From Candidatus Endomicrobiellum calonymphae (lineage in GTDB: Bacteria > Elusimicrobiota > Endomicrobiia > Endomicrobiales > Endomicrobiaceae), in assembly GCA_031269945.1 (NCBI GenBank), contig JAISYK010000006.1, positions 105,506 to 169,505 on the forward strand: DNA of 64,000 bases, read 5' to 3'. The position numbers were made by a program, and so were the translations under genes. The notes beneath the pieces are model-generated. The model did not search any database, was not told the DNA's origin, and worked only from the letters and a program-made list of their open reading frames with translations. Shown piece by piece: positions 39,547-50,038 of the stretch (positions within the stretch are counted from its first letter, which is position 1; every line of letters starts with the position of its first letter).

Positions 39547-41144
39547 CAACAACTATAAAATCTGTGAGATCGGATTATTTAATTATAGGAAGTGGCATAG
39601 CGGGTCTTAGTTTAGCGTTGAAGGTGTCAAAAAATGGGAGTGTTTCTTTAATAACTAAAAGAAAAATATTTGATTCTGCTACTTGGAGAGCCCAAGGCGG
39701 TGTTGCGTGTGTTGTTAGTGAAGCTGATTCTTTTGAAGAACATATACACGACACGATGGTCTCTGGAGTGGGTCTTTGTAATAAAAGGATGGTTGAGAGG
39801 ATGGTTCGCGAAGGCCCTCAGAGAATAAAAGAGCTTATAGAATTAGGCGTTGAATTTAGCAAAAAGAATTATCTTAGCTCAGAATTTGAGCTTGCTCTTG
39901 AAGGTGGACATAGCAAAAGAAGGGTTCTTCATGCTGGAGATATTACAGGGAATGAGATAGAACGAGTTTTGATAAGGAATATAAAGAAGCGTGAAAATAT
40001 AGCCATTTATGAAGACCATACGGCAATAGATTTAATTTTAAATGATGATAAAGTTTGTTGTGGTGTATATTCACTTAGTAATGATAGTGGGGACATAAAA
40101 ATTTTTGAGGCTAAATTGACAGTTTTAGCTTGTGGCGGAGCAGGGATGGTGTATTTGTACACTTCAAATCCTGGCGTTTCTACAGGTGACGCTATAGCGA
40201 TGGCCTATAGAGCTGGGGCAGATATTGCGAATATGGAGTTCGTACAGTTCCATCCAACGTGCTTGTATAATAGCGGCTCAGGGTTGTCTTTTTTGATATC
40301 AGAGGCAGTTCGCGGTGAAGGTGCCATTTTAAAGCTTAAAAATGGTAAGACATTTATGGATAAGTACAGTCCTTTAAGAGAACTTGCTCCACGTGATATT
40401 GTAGCTAGGGCGATAGATAGCGAGTTGAGAATTAGAAAAGAAAATTTTGTTTATCTGGATATTAGTGTAAAGAGTAAAAATTTTATTATTAAAAGGTTCC
40501 CCAATATATACTCAAAGTGCTTTGAATGTGGTATAGATATTTCAAAAGATATGATTCCAGTGGTTCCAGCTGCACATTTTTTTTGTGGAGGAATCGCAAT
40601 AGACGAAAGAGGAAGAACAAGCATTGAAAATCTTTATGCACTAGGGGAAGCTGCTTGTTCTGGGGTGCATGGAGCCAATAGGCTTGCTTCAAACTCTATG
40701 CTTGAGGGCATTGTGTATGCTGAGAGAGTGTATAGAGATTCATTGCAATTTGTAAAGAAGGAATATTCGAAAATTAATCTTAGATCCTTTAAAAATGCTG
40801 ATTTTTTGATAAACAGTGAATCTGATGTTTTTATGCATGAATGGGAAGAAATTAGACGAACATCGTGGAATTGTTTAGGTATTTCTCGTTCGAATGAAAA
40901 GCTTTTAAAAGCACAAAAAAAAATAGGTATTTTGAAGGATGAAATTGAGCAATATTTTAAGAAAGCGAGTTTTTCTGTAAATGGTATTGAGTTAAGAAAT
41001 ATAATATTTATATCCGAAATGATTATGATTTCTGCGATTTGTAGAAAAGAAAGTAGGGGTGCACATTTTAATATCGACTATCCTTTCATTTTATCAGATG
41101 CTAAAGACACAATAATAAATATAAATAAAGTAAAACATTTTTGA
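39543..41144 (+). CDS. nadB: L-aspartate oxidase
   Basis: FAD flavoprotein that makes iminoaspartate for NAD synthesis. 533 residues: dinucleotide-binding LIIGSGIAGLSLALKV, ATWRAQGGVACV, MEFVQFHPTCLY, EAVRGEGAIL, the arginine-rich ELAPRDIVARAID, and the C-terminal ALGEAACSGVHGANRLASNSML. The helical C-terminal domain is present. It closes the folK-panB-panC-nadB run. nadA and nadC are not in the window. Confidence 0.95.
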   Translation: MTTTIKSVRSDYLIIGSGIAGLSLALKVSKNGSVSLITKRKIFDSATWRAQGGVACVVSEADSFEEHIHDTMVSGVGLCNKRMVERMVREGPQRIKELIELGVEFSKKNYLSSEFELALEGGHSKRRVLHAGDITGNEIERVLIRNIKKRENIAIYEDHTAIDLILNDDKVCCGVYSLSNDSGDIKIFEAKLTVLACGGAGMVYLYTSNPGVSTGDAIAMAYRAGADIANMEFVQFHPTCLYNSGSGLSFLISEAVRGEGAILKLKNGKTFMDKYSPLRELAPRDIVARAIDSELRIRKENFVYLDISVKSKNFIIKRFPNIYSKCFECGIDISKDMIPVVPAAHFFCGGIAIDERGRTSIENLYALGEAACSGVHGANRLASNSMLEGIVYAERVYRDSLQFVKKEYSKINLRSFKNADFLINSESDVFMHEWEEIRRTSWNCLGISRSNEKLLKAQKKIGILKDEIEQYFKKASFSVNGIELRNIIFISEMIMISAICRKESRGAHFNIDYPFILSDAKDTIININKVKHF

Positions 41145-41351
41145 ATTTATGGTTTAGGATAAAAGTGAAATTAATTATAAATACATCATTTCTGAAATAA
41201 ATGTATAAAAACTTTCGGCTCTGCATATGCGGTTATTTTTGTCATTATGCTAGTTTATTCTTGTTATGTATTTTGTAGGTAGTTGTGATGTTTGTTTAGA
41301 ATGTTTTGAATTAAATTTATTTAAAGTTAAGAAAGTGAGGAGAGGGTGTAT

Positions 41352-44159
41352 ATGGATACAATAAAGATCCGTGGTGCACGTCAAAATAATTTAAAAAATA
41401 TAAGTCTTGACATACCCAGAAATAAACTTGTTGTTATTACAGGACTATCAGGTTCTGGAAAATCTTCTCTCGCTTTTGATACCATCTATGCCGAAGGTCA
41501 AAGGCGATATGTGGAATCTCTATCTGCTTATGCTAGGCAATTTTTAAAACTTATAGAAAAACCCGATGTAGATATTATTGAAGGCTTGTCTCCATCAATT
41601 TCAATAGAACAGAGAAAGCCGTCGCATAATCCACGTTCTACGGTAGGAACCGTAACTGAGATATATGACTATTTGAGGCTTTTATTTGCGAGAATAGGTA
41701 TTACACATTGTCCAACGTGTGGAGAGGTAATTCAATCTCAGTCTGCTCAGCAAATAATAGATAAAATTATGAATATGCCTTGTGAAAACGTAATTAATAT
41801 TTTTTCGCCACTTGTAAGAGGAAGAACTGGTACTTATGAAGAACTTTTTTTGCGTCTTGCAAAAAGCGGATATTCTAAGGTGAGAGTCGATAAAAATATA
41901 TATTTGCTTGATGAAAATATAAAACTGGACAGATATAAGAAACATTCGATAGATGTATTAGTAGATAGAATAAGGCTTGATAAAAATATACGTTCAAGAG
42001 TTGCTAATTCAGTTGAGACGGCTTTAAAGGAGTCAAAGGGAACAATTTCCGTTGCAATAGTAAAAGATGGGAATTTTATTGAAGAAACAATTTTAAGCGA
42101 ACATTATTCTTGTACTAATTGTAAAGTAAATCTTTCTGAAGTTGAACCGAGATTATTTTCTTTTAACTCACCTTTTGGAGCGTGTTTTGAGTGTGGAGGT
42201 TTGGGAAGTAAGATAGAAGTTGACGAAAATTTGGTGATACCAGACAAAAATCGTTCTATAAAACAAGGAGCGATTATTGCGTGGGCTGAGCCGATAACAA
42301 CAAGAACTAGCAGATGGAAGAACAGTTGGGGTGGATATTATTGGAAGCTTTTAACTGAAACAGCAAAAAAGAACAATATATCTTTAAATGTTCCTTGGAA
42401 AGAACTTACACTGAAACAGCAAAAAATTTTTCTTTATGGTGATAATGATTTTGAAGGCGTTATAACAAATATGCAACGTAGATACAAGGAAACAGAGTCT
42501 GATTTTGTAAAAGAAGAGATTTATAGTAAATATATGTGTAAAAAAGTTTGTCCGCTCTGCAGAGGACAAAGACTTAAAAAGGAAGCTTTGTCTATTTTGA
42601 TTAATGGAAAATCAATTTCGGATATCACAAGGATGTCAGTTGAAAAGGCATTCAATTTTTTTAATAAAATTGTGTTAAATGATAAAGACAAGATTATTAG
42701 TAAGATTATTTTAAAAGAGATAAACGAAAGATTACAGTTTTTAAATAATGTAGGTTTAGAATATTTAAGTTTGGATAGAGAGAGTGGAACTCTTTCAGGC
42801 GGCGAAGCTCAAAGAATACATTTAGCGACGCAAATAGGTTCAGGTCTTGCAGGAGTTTTGTACGTGCTTGATGAGCCATCAATAGGTCTTCATCAAAGGG
42901 ATAACAGTAAACTTTTAGAAACTTTAATGAAGCTTAGAAATTTAGGAAATTCTTTAATTGTTGTTGAACATGATGAAGATACAATTAGACTAGCAGATTA
43001 TATAGTAGACTTAGGTCCGGGTGCTGGTGTACACGGTGGTTATGTAGTGGCGGAAGGGAAAGTGAAAGAAATATTGAAGTCAGAAAGCTCTTTAACGGGC
43101 AAATATTTAAGAGGTGATTTGAAGATACAAGTCCCTAAAAGTAGGAAACAACCTTCTGATAAGTGGCTTAGAGTTGAAGGGGCAAAGCAATTTAATTTAA
43201 AAGATATAAGTGTACGTATTCCAATTGGGCTTTTTGTTTGTGTTACTGGTGTATCTGGTAGTGGGAAATCTACTTTGATACATGAAGTAATATATAAGAA
43301 TCTTGCGTATAAACTTTATGGGGCAAAAGAAAGGCCAGGGAAATTTAAAAATATGTATGGAATTGAAAATATAGATAAAGTTATAATTGTCGATCAATCA
43401 CCTATAGGGCGAAGTCCTAGATCAAACCCTGTGACTTATACTGGTGCTTTTTCAATAATAAGAGATTTATTTTCGCAAGTTCCAGAAGCGAAAGCTAGAG
43501 GTTATCGTCCTGGGAGATTTTCCTTTAATTTGAAAGGAGGAAGATGCGAAAATTGTCAAGGTGATGGAACTTTGAAAATTGAAATGCAGTTTTTAGCAGA
43601 CGTTTATGTAAAGTGCGATGTTTGTGGGAAGAAAAGATTTAATGAAGAAACTTTACAAATAAAATATAAAGGTAAAAATATTGATGAAGTTTTAAATATG
43701 AGGGTCGAAGAAAGTGTAAATTTTTTTGAAAATATACCAGTACTTAAAAGGATATTGTCAATGCTTAATGATGTTGGACTTGGATATATATTAATAGGGC
43801 AACAAGCAACTACGCTTTCAGGTGGTGAGGCACAAAGGGTTAAACTTGCAACTGAACTTTCAAAAAGAGCTACGGGAAAAACTTTGTATATTTTAGACGA
43901 ACCAACCACCGGTTTACATTTTGCCGATGTGGAAAAGCTTGTTAATATACTACATAGACTTTCGCATTTAGGTAACACAGTACTTGTTATAGAGCATAAT
44001 CTTGATGTTATTAAAACTGCTGACTGGCTTATTGATTTAGGACCTGATGGTGGAGAAAGAGGTGGTAGAGTTGTGGTGGAAGGATCTCCTGAATATGTAA
44101 TGAAAATCAAAAAATCTTTTACGGGTTATTACTTGAAAGAGTATATAAATCGTAATTAG
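41352..44159 (+). CDS. uvrA: Excinuclease ABC subunit A
   Basis: Damage-sensing ATPase of nucleotide excision repair. About 935 residues with two ABC modules: P-loops [14 protein letters not shown] and [22 protein letters not shown] signatures in both halves, and zinc sites including CPTCGE and the C-terminal CENCQGDG…[10 protein letters not shown] start at ATG 41352 (GAGGAGAGGG just upstream); GTG 41346 is possible. It is monocistronic or weakly linked with the AlkD-like gene 13 nt downstream. Confidence 0.97.
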   Translation: MDTIKIRGARQNNLKNISLDIPRNKLVVITGLSGSGKSSLAFDTIYAEGQRRYVESLSAYARQFLKLIEKPDVDIIEGLSPSISIEQRKPSHNPRSTVGTVTEIYDYLRLLFARIGITHCPTCGEVIQSQSAQQIIDKIMNMPCENVINIFSPLVRGRTGTYEELFLRLAKSGYSKVRVDKNIYLLDENIKLDRYKKHSIDVLVDRIRLDKNIRSRVANSVETALKESKGTISVAIVKDGNFIEETILSEHYSCTNCKVNLSEVEPRLFSFNSPFGACFECGGLGSKIEVDENLVIPDKNRSIKQGAIIAWAEPITTRTSRWKNSWGGYYWKLLTETAKKNNISLNVPWKELTLKQQKIFLYGDNDFEGVITNMQRRYKETESDFVKEEIYSKYMCKKVCPLCRGQRLKKEALSILINGKSISDITRMSVEKAFNFFNKIVLNDKDKIISKIILKEINERLQFLNNVGLEYLSLDRESGTLSGGEAQRIHLATQIGSGLAGVLYVLDEPSIGLHQRDNSKLLETLMKLRNLGNSLIVVEHDEDTIRLADYIVDLGPGAGVHGGYVVAEGKVKEILKSESSLTGKYLRGDLKIQVPKSRKQPSDKWLRVEGAKQFNLKDISVRIPIGLFVCVTGVSGSGKSTLIHEVIYKNLAYKLYGAKERPGKFKNMYGIENIDKVIIVDQSPIGRSPRSNPVTYTGAFSIIRDLFSQVPEAKARGYRPGRFSFNLKGGRCENCQGDGTLKIEMQFLADVYVKCDVCGKKRFNEETLQIKYKGKNIDEVLNMRVEESVNFFENIPVLKRILSMLNDVGLGYILIGQQATTLSGGEAQRVKLATELSKRATGKTLYILDEPTTGLHFADVEKLVNILHRLSHLGNTVLVIEHNLDVIKTADWLIDLGPDGGERGGRVVVEGSPEYVMKIKKSFTGYYLKEYINRN

Positions 44160-44172
44160 TTTTGTATTACTT

Positions 44173-44889
44173 ATGCTTATAAAAACAGATTTTAAACTAG
44201 AACTTTTAAAAGATTTAAGTAAATATGAAAACAGGGTTTTTGCAGAGCGCAATGCAAGATTTTTTCAAACTCAGAGAGGAGGATATGGAGAGGGAGATCT
44301 ATTTTTGGGAATTCGAGTTCAACAACAAAGATTTATAGCAACAAAATATTGTAGAAATATAACTTTAGAAAATACCGAAGAATTGTTACAACACAATATT
44401 CATGAGGTGAGGTTTGTCGCGTTGTTGATTTTGATTGAGATATATAAAAAAGCCAATAGTAGTTTGAAGTTCAATGTAATGAAGATGTATTTAAGAAATT
44501 TCGGATATGTTAATAATTGGGATTTAGTTGATTTATCTGCTCCGCATATTCCGGGACATTATTGGTATGAAAACTCTTTGAAAGATTTATGGGGGTATGC
44601 TAAGTCAGGAAACCTTTGGAAAGAGAGAACGGCTATAGTTTCGACATTCTATTTTATAAAACATGGAAGATTTGCGGAAACTTTTGAGCTGTTAAAGTTG
44701 TCTTTGTCGCATAAACACGATTTAATCCACAAGGCATCGGGTTGGATGCTTAGAGAAATAGGTAAAATAGATATAAAATCGCTTGTTTTGTTTTTAGATA
44801 AATATTCCAGATTTATGCCAAGAAAAATGCTAAGGTGTTCAATTGAAAAATTGTCTACTGAAAGGAAAGAATATTATTTAAAAAAATAG
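44173..44889 (+). CDS. AlkD-like DNA alkylation repair protein (HEAT repeat)
   Basis: A 238-residue all-helical protein. RFFQTQRGGYGEGDLFLGIRV is the typical AlkD opening, NNWDLVDLSAPHI carries the tryptophan-aspartate region of the active cleft, and KERTAIVSTFYFIKHG and HKASGWMLREIGK are family motifs. AlkD enzymes remove bulky N3/N7-alkylated purines without base flipping. The gene follows uvrA by 13 nt, so both may be part of a repair unit, and it overlaps the HD-domain gene by one base. Confidence 0.88.
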   Translation: MLIKTDFKLELLKDLSKYENRVFAERNARFFQTQRGGYGEGDLFLGIRVQQQRFIATKYCRNITLENTEELLQHNIHEVRFVALLILIEIYKKANSSLKFNVMKMYLRNFGYVNNWDLVDLSAPHIPGHYWYENSLKDLWGYAKSGNLWKERTAIVSTFYFIKHGRFAETFELLKLSLSHKHDLIHKASGWMLREIGKIDIKSLVLFLDKYSRFMPRKMLRCSIEKLSTERKEYYLKK

Positions 44890-46088
44890 TGATAACAAAA
44901 GATTTGATTTTAAGAATTTTTTCAGCTGCAAATATTTTAAGGTGGAATGACCACATACGTCCATTAAATTTTTATGAGCTTGATAAGCAAGCCCATAAAA
45001 TGATAATTGCTTATATTATCGCGAAATTTGAAGAAGAAGACGGCAAATTAATAGATTGGACGAGACTTATTGAGGGTGGAATTTTTGAATTTTTTCAAAG
45101 AATAATGCTTACAGATTTAAAGCCTGAAATTTTTCATGAAATAATGTCAAAAAAAGAGAAGGAACTAAATAAATGGGTTATAAAAAATTTAAGTAACGAT
45201 TTGGCAGCTTTAAAAGGAAATTTTGATGAAAGATGTAGTAAATATCTTTTAGAGGCAAATTATGCGATATATGAGAAAAGAATTCTAAAAGCGGCTCATT
45301 GTTTATCGACAAAATGGGAATTTGACATAATTTATCCTTGGAATTCTATGATTTATGATATAGAAAAAACAAAGCAAGAAATAGAGTACAGTGCTAATGC
45401 TTTCGACGATTTAGTAGGCGTAAGAAAATTATTAATAAATAATAGAAAGTATTACGGATTTTTAGATTTGTGTGGTCAATTACGATTCCAGCAAAGATGG
45501 GCACATATTTTTAGAGTACCAAAGACAAATGTGTTAGGACATATGCTTACTGTTGCAATATTAGCTTATATATTATCACTGGATATGAAAGTTTCAGACA
45601 GCAGGAGATTTAATAATTTTTATTCTTCATTATTTCATGATCTCCCAGAGATTTTGACCAAGGATATTATTAAACCTGTAAAAACTTCGGTTTTCGGGCT
45701 GGAAGATATAATAAAACATTATGAAAAGAAGCGTATTAGTAATAAAATACTTCCTTTAATTCCGTTGAATTGGCGTTTAGAGATGCGGTATTTTATAGAA
45801 GACGAATTCTCAGATAAAATTATTGAAGGTTCTGATATTAAAAAAGTTGATGATGCGATGAATTTTAACAACGATAAATACAATGCTGTCGACGGAAGTT
45901 TAATTGAGGTGTGTGATAAATTATGTGCTTATATTGAGGTTTCGATTGCGTTAGAGTATGGAATAAGATCATCAATTCTGATTAAGTCAAAAGAAACTCT
46001 TTACGATGAATACTCCAACGTAAAAAAAAGCAGTTTGGATTTTAAACAGTTATTTAATTACTTCCATCAGGAAGAAAGTTCTGCGTGA
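44889..46088 (+). CDS. HD-domain phosphohydrolase-like protein
   Basis: A 399-residue protein with GTG start overlapping the AlkD-like stop by one base. An HD metal-binding domain lies in the second half: the first histidine in NVLGHMLTV (about 218), HD in LFHDLPEILTKDI (about 250), and a later aspartate in EVCDKLCAYIE. The first 180 residues are helical without a family I recognise. HD proteins of this layout include YfbR-type 5'-nucleotidases and dGTPase relatives; substrate is unknown. Translational coupling with the alkylation-repair gene is the most telling context. Confidence 0.75.
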   Translation: MITKDLILRIFSAANILRWNDHIRPLNFYELDKQAHKMIIAYIIAKFEEEDGKLIDWTRLIEGGIFEFFQRIMLTDLKPEIFHEIMSKKEKELNKWVIKNLSNDLAALKGNFDERCSKYLLEANYAIYEKRILKAAHCLSTKWEFDIIYPWNSMIYDIEKTKQEIEYSANAFDDLVGVRKLLINNRKYYGFLDLCGQLRFQQRWAHIFRVPKTNVLGHMLTVAILAYILSLDMKVSDSRRFNNFYSSLFHDLPEILTKDIIKPVKTSVFGLEDIIKHYEKKRISNKILPLIPLNWRLEMRYFIEDEFSDKIIEGSDIKKVDDAMNFNNDKYNAVDGSLIEVCDKLCAYIEVSIALEYGIRSSILIKSKETLYDEYSNVKKSSLDFKQLFNYFHQEESSA

Positions 46089-46194
46089 GGCATTTTGGAG
46101 ACAGGATGGTATGCTTATTTTTAAGTAATGAGTTTTTATATTTTTGCCGCTGCCTCACCATTGCTTTGGAATAAATTTGTTTTAATTCCTGGGA

Positions 46195-46278
46195 TGCTGA
46201 GGAGGGGATTTGAACCCCTATCGCTCTTTCGAGGACAGGCTTCTGAGGCCTGCGTGTATGCCATTCCACCACCTCAGC
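46195..46278 (-). tRNA. tRNA-Leu (anticodon CAG)
   Basis: Class II tRNA on the minus strand: acceptor GCTGAGG/CCTCAGC, D loop GGAATGGCATAC, anticodon stem CAGGC/GCCTG with loop CTCAGAA (anticodon CAG), long variable arm, T loop GTTCAAATCC. Discriminator A; CCA is not encoded. It is one of two Leu tRNAs in the window. Confidence 0.96.
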
Positions 46279-46460
46279 TTTAGGTCTGCTTTTTCTCTCT
46301 CCTGCAAATTATTTAGTGCTGCTAAGCTGCTTCGTTATGAGTCAATAATATAACAGTCAACACATGTAAAAAGTATTCAGGATACTTCACGCTTTATTTC
46401 TTTGATCATATGTTATAAAATTCGCGTTCGTAAGTATATAACTTCTTAGGTAGGGAAGGT

Positions 46461-47243
46461 ATGGGTAGCTTCATTGAATTTAAAAAAGTTTTTGTCATAC
46501 GTGGTGCTAGAAAAATTTTAGATGATATTAATCTTGAAATAGATTCTGATGAAAATGTTGTGATAATGGGGCCCAACGGTTCAGGCAAGTCTGTTTTTAT
46601 AAAGCTTTTGACTGGCAAATTTTATCCGTCATACACCGGAAACAACACGGTTTGCAAATTATTTGGATTCAAGAGATGGAATATAGAGGATTTGCGTAGC
46701 ATGCTTGGGATAGTAACAAGCGAATTGCAATATGATTTTCATAATAAGATAACGGGCTTTGATGTTGTTTTGTCTGGTTTTTTTTCTAGCATTGGCATAT
46801 TTAATCATCATATTGTTACTAAGAGAATGCTTAAAAAATCTGACGACATTATTGAATTTTTGGAAGTGTCTTCTTTAAAACATAAAAAATTTAAAACTAT
46901 GTCATCTGGGGAATCGCGAAGGTTTTTGATTGCAAGAGCTCTTGTAAATAATCCAAAAGTTTTAATTTTAGATGAACCATTCAATAGTTTAGATATAGCG
47001 TCATGTGTAAAATTTTACAATATAATGAGAAAGATTCTGTCTTACGGAACAAAGATAATACTTGTGACCCACTCGGTATCCGATGTTATCCCGGAGACGA
47101 ACAGGTTTATTTTTTTTAAAAATGGGAAAGTATTTGCCGATGGGAAACGTACAGAAGTCTTTAATAGTGATAAACTCTCTTCTCTTTTTGAGTTGAAAGT
47201 AAAGTTATATGAAAATAACAGTTCATATATAATATTACGATAG
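46461..47243 (+). CDS. Stand-alone ABC transporter ATP-binding protein
   Basis: A 260-residue ABC ATPase: Walker A GPNGSGKSV (37-45), a signature loop of unusual form MSSGESRRF instead of LSGGQ, Walker B VLILDEPFNSLD, and the switch histidine in LVTHSVSD. The best family resemblance is to the YlmA/ModF-like group of soluble ABC proteins. No permease or binding protein gene is adjacent, so substrate is unknown. It starts after an AGGGAAGG site. Confidence 0.82.
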   Translation: MGSFIEFKKVFVIRGARKILDDINLEIDSDENVVIMGPNGSGKSVFIKLLTGKFYPSYTGNNTVCKLFGFKRWNIEDLRSMLGIVTSELQYDFHNKITGFDVVLSGFFSSIGIFNHHIVTKRMLKKSDDIIEFLEVSSLKHKKFKTMSSGESRRFLIARALVNNPKVLILDEPFNSLDIASCVKFYNIMRKILSYGTKIILVTHSVSDVIPETNRFIFFKNGKVFADGKRTEVFNSDKLSSLFELKVKLYENNSSYIILR

Positions 47244-47453
47244 TGTAAGATTAAAAACTTTTCAACTTTTTTGCCTTGATTGTTTCGAGAATAAAAAGAA
47301 TAGTGTCATCGAACGTTATGTTTTAAAAACACAATTTGCAGATTTAAGATCAGTATCAATAAAAACAAATATTTACATCAAATGTTTGCATGCTAGAGTA
47401 GCTATTCTTAGTGATTTTATTTTAATCTTTTGTTAAGCCAAAGGTTTATTTTT

Positions 47454-50027
47454 ATGAGAACGTTTATGAAATATATTCTTGTAAGTTTAAGTTTCTTGTC
47501 TTTTATTGCGGCATTGTTATTTCTTCACAGTCAATTAAAAAACGCGAGCTATATTGGAATTATTAATGCCTTAAAAACTTTTTCCTGTAGTAGAATTATA
47601 ACAGCTTCGTTTTTATCGTTACTATATTATTTGATTTTAGGTGGATACGATATTATTGCGTTTAAGCACATAAATTCGAAGACTTCGCTGAAACCCAAGG
47701 ACATAATATTTACATGTTTTATAAGCAACATTTTGGGAAATAATACTGGATATTCAATGCTTTTTGGTGGATCAATACGCTATAGACTTTACTCGTTGTA
47801 CAATGTTTCAATAGCCGATGTTACAAAGGTTCTCTTTTTTTCTTCAGCAACTGTTTGGATTGGACTTTTGTTAGTAGGGGGATTTGTTTTTACTTTTGCA
47901 CCCGTTCATCTAAAAAGAATTTTTAATTTTGTTTTTTCTGTTAGAACAATAGGGTTGCTTTTTATTGCTAGTTTAGCTTTTTATATTTTTCTAAGCGTAT
48001 TGTATTCAAAGCCGATAAAGTTATTTAAATGGACTGTGACTTTGCCAAATATTAAAATTGTTTTCTTGCAAATTTTGTTTGCCACATGCGATTGGCTTAT
48101 TGCTTCTTTTATTTTTTACGTTCTTATGCCAATTGAGAATGTATCATATTTTGCTTTACTTGAAGTTTTTCTCATATCTCAATTATTGGGAATTATAAGT
48201 CAAATGCCCGGCGGGATAATGATTTTTGAGGCCTCTGTTACATCGTTGCTTTCAAATTCTTTAAATAATCTGGAAATTATAGGATGTTTGTTAGCTTATA
48301 GGGTAATATTCTGTTTTTTTCCGCTCTTGATAGCACTTGTTTTATTGTTTTTTTTTGAGACGATTATTTTCGCGAAAAAATTCAAGAACAAAACAAAAAT
48401 TTTTGGCAAGACTGTTTCATCGTTTATAGTTCAAGTTATTTCATTTTCATTATTTTTTATCAGCATTATTACCATGTTTTTGCCATCGACCCCTTTTAAT
48501 GAGAGACGGGTAAAACTTGTACTAAGCTTACTACCGAGATGGGCGGAAGATTTATCACATTTTCTATTGAGTATTGCAGCATTGGGCTTACTTTTTATCT
48601 CACGATCCCTTCAACTTAGAATTAAAAATGCATGGAAAACCGCATGTATTTTAATAAATTTTGCTATTGTCCTTGTATTTATCGTTGGCGAGCCATATTT
48701 AGTTCTTTTATGTTTTGTAATATTATCAATTATACTTTTAATTTCAAAAAAATATTTTTATAGGAGAATTCCAATTTTAAATACTGCACTTAATATGTGG
48801 TGGTTTAGTGCTGTTATTATGGCTTTTGTTCTATCAGTATGGATAGGATTTTTCGTGAACAAACAAGCTGTTCTCCACCGGAATCTCGCGAACGCACTGT
48901 TCGAAAATATATTAAGCAACATCGCGTGTGCTGATACTGCGAGATTTTTAAGATCAAGTATTGGTATGGGTGTCATAATTTTTATAGTTGTTTTTGAGCA
49001 AATAGCGAGAAGTTTTTTTAAAAAACCTGTTTTATTTACCAAAGACGACATAAGAAATATAATCGACTTCTCAGATTATACATATTCGTTTAATGCTCTA
49101 TCTTGTGATAAAAGTTGTATCGTGAACGATAAAAAAAATACATTTATTATGTATGTAAAATTGAAAAATAATTGGATCGCTCTAGGTGATCCTGTAGGTA
49201 GTAGGTATGATAGTAATGATGGGAGAGAATTATTGTGGGAATTTAAAGAAATCGCAGATAGTGTTCCAGTGAAACTTGCTTTCATAGGTATAGATCATAA
49301 ATACGTACCCATCTATAATGATATAGGTCTTGATACTTTTAAAATAGGACAGGGAGCAAAAATTTCTTTAAAAGTTTTTGACAAAGAATCGGATCATTTT
49401 AAATATTTTTGCTATATAGAAAAAAAGATTGAAGATGCTGGATTTAGGCATAGAGTGTTGAGAGCTGAAAATTTTAAACTTTATAAAAATATATTTTCTT
49501 ATATAGACAAAAAGTGGAAAGAAAGTGTTAACTATGTTGATAGAAAATTTGTACCTGGGAACTATGACGAATCTTATATGGGAAATATGGATTTTTCAAT
49601 AATTGAAAAACATAATAAAATTTACGCTTTTTCTATAATTACAAAAACTAAAAATAAAAATGAAGTATCTTCTGAGATTGTAAGGTATATGGAATGTGAT
49701 AAAAATATTTTTACTTACATGATATTTAAAAATATTTTATGGACTAAAAAAAATGGGTGTAAAACGTTTGATTTAGGACTTGCTTATTCTCCATCTACAG
49801 AAAGCGGAGATGAGGTTATGAAATATTTTGCGAAAATGTTTATGTTTACTGAACATTTCAATTGGAATCCTTCATCTCTAAGAGAATTTAAAAGTAGGTT
49901 TTGTCCAATATGGTGTAACAAATATATTGCCATTTATCCAACTAAGAACATTACTGTGTTTCTTAGAAGTTTTATGGCGTTAAATTCTCCTTCTTTAAAA
50001 TTTCCAACTAAGGATATTTTTTCATAA
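47454..50027 (+). CDS. mprF: Phosphatidylglycerol aminoacyltransferase/flippase (MprF)
   Basis: A membrane protein of about 857 residues. Residues 1-500 carry around 12-14 hydrophobic segments of the flippase domain, including SQMPGGIMIFEASV. The soluble C-terminal synthase domain (DUF2156) has WIALGDPVG, LAFIGIDHKYVPIYNDIGL and the ending CKTFDLGLAYSPSTES. MprF adds lysine or alanine from charged tRNA to phosphatidylglycerol, lowers surface negative charge and protects against cationic peptides. ATG 47454 follows a purine-rich site. It precedes tilS by 11 nt. Confidence 0.88.
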   Translation: MRTFMKYILVSLSFLSFIAALLFLHSQLKNASYIGIINALKTFSCSRIITASFLSLLYYLILGGYDIIAFKHINSKTSLKPKDIIFTCFISNILGNNTGYSMLFGGSIRYRLYSLYNVSIADVTKVLFFSSATVWIGLLLVGGFVFTFAPVHLKRIFNFVFSVRTIGLLFIASLAFYIFLSVLYSKPIKLFKWTVTLPNIKIVFLQILFATCDWLIASFIFYVLMPIENVSYFALLEVFLISQLLGIISQMPGGIMIFEASVTSLLSNSLNNLEIIGCLLAYRVIFCFFPLLIALVLLFFFETIIFAKKFKNKTKIFGKTVSSFIVQVISFSLFFISIITMFLPSTPFNERRVKLVLSLLPRWAEDLSHFLLSIAALGLLFISRSLQLRIKNAWKTACILINFAIVLVFIVGEPYLVLLCFVILSIILLISKKYFYRRIPILNTALNMWWFSAVIMAFVLSVWIGFFVNKQAVLHRNLANALFENILSNIACADTARFLRSSIGMGVIIFIVVFEQIARSFFKKPVLFTKDDIRNIIDFSDYTYSFNALSCDKSCIVNDKKNTFIMYVKLKNNWIALGDPVGSRYDSNDGRELLWEFKEIADSVPVKLAFIGIDHKYVPIYNDIGLDTFKIGQGAKISLKVFDKESDHFKYFCYIEKKIEDAGFRHRVLRAENFKLYKNIFSYIDKKWKESVNYVDRKFVPGNYDESYMGNMDFSIIEKHNKIYAFSIITKTKNKNEVSSEIVRYMECDKNIFTYMIFKNILWTKKNGCKTFDLGLAYSPSTESGDEVMKYFAKMFMFTEHFNWNPSSLREFKSRFCPIWCNKYIAIYPTKNITVFLRSFMALNSPSLKFPTKDIFS

Positions 50028-50038
50028 GGCTTTAAAAT

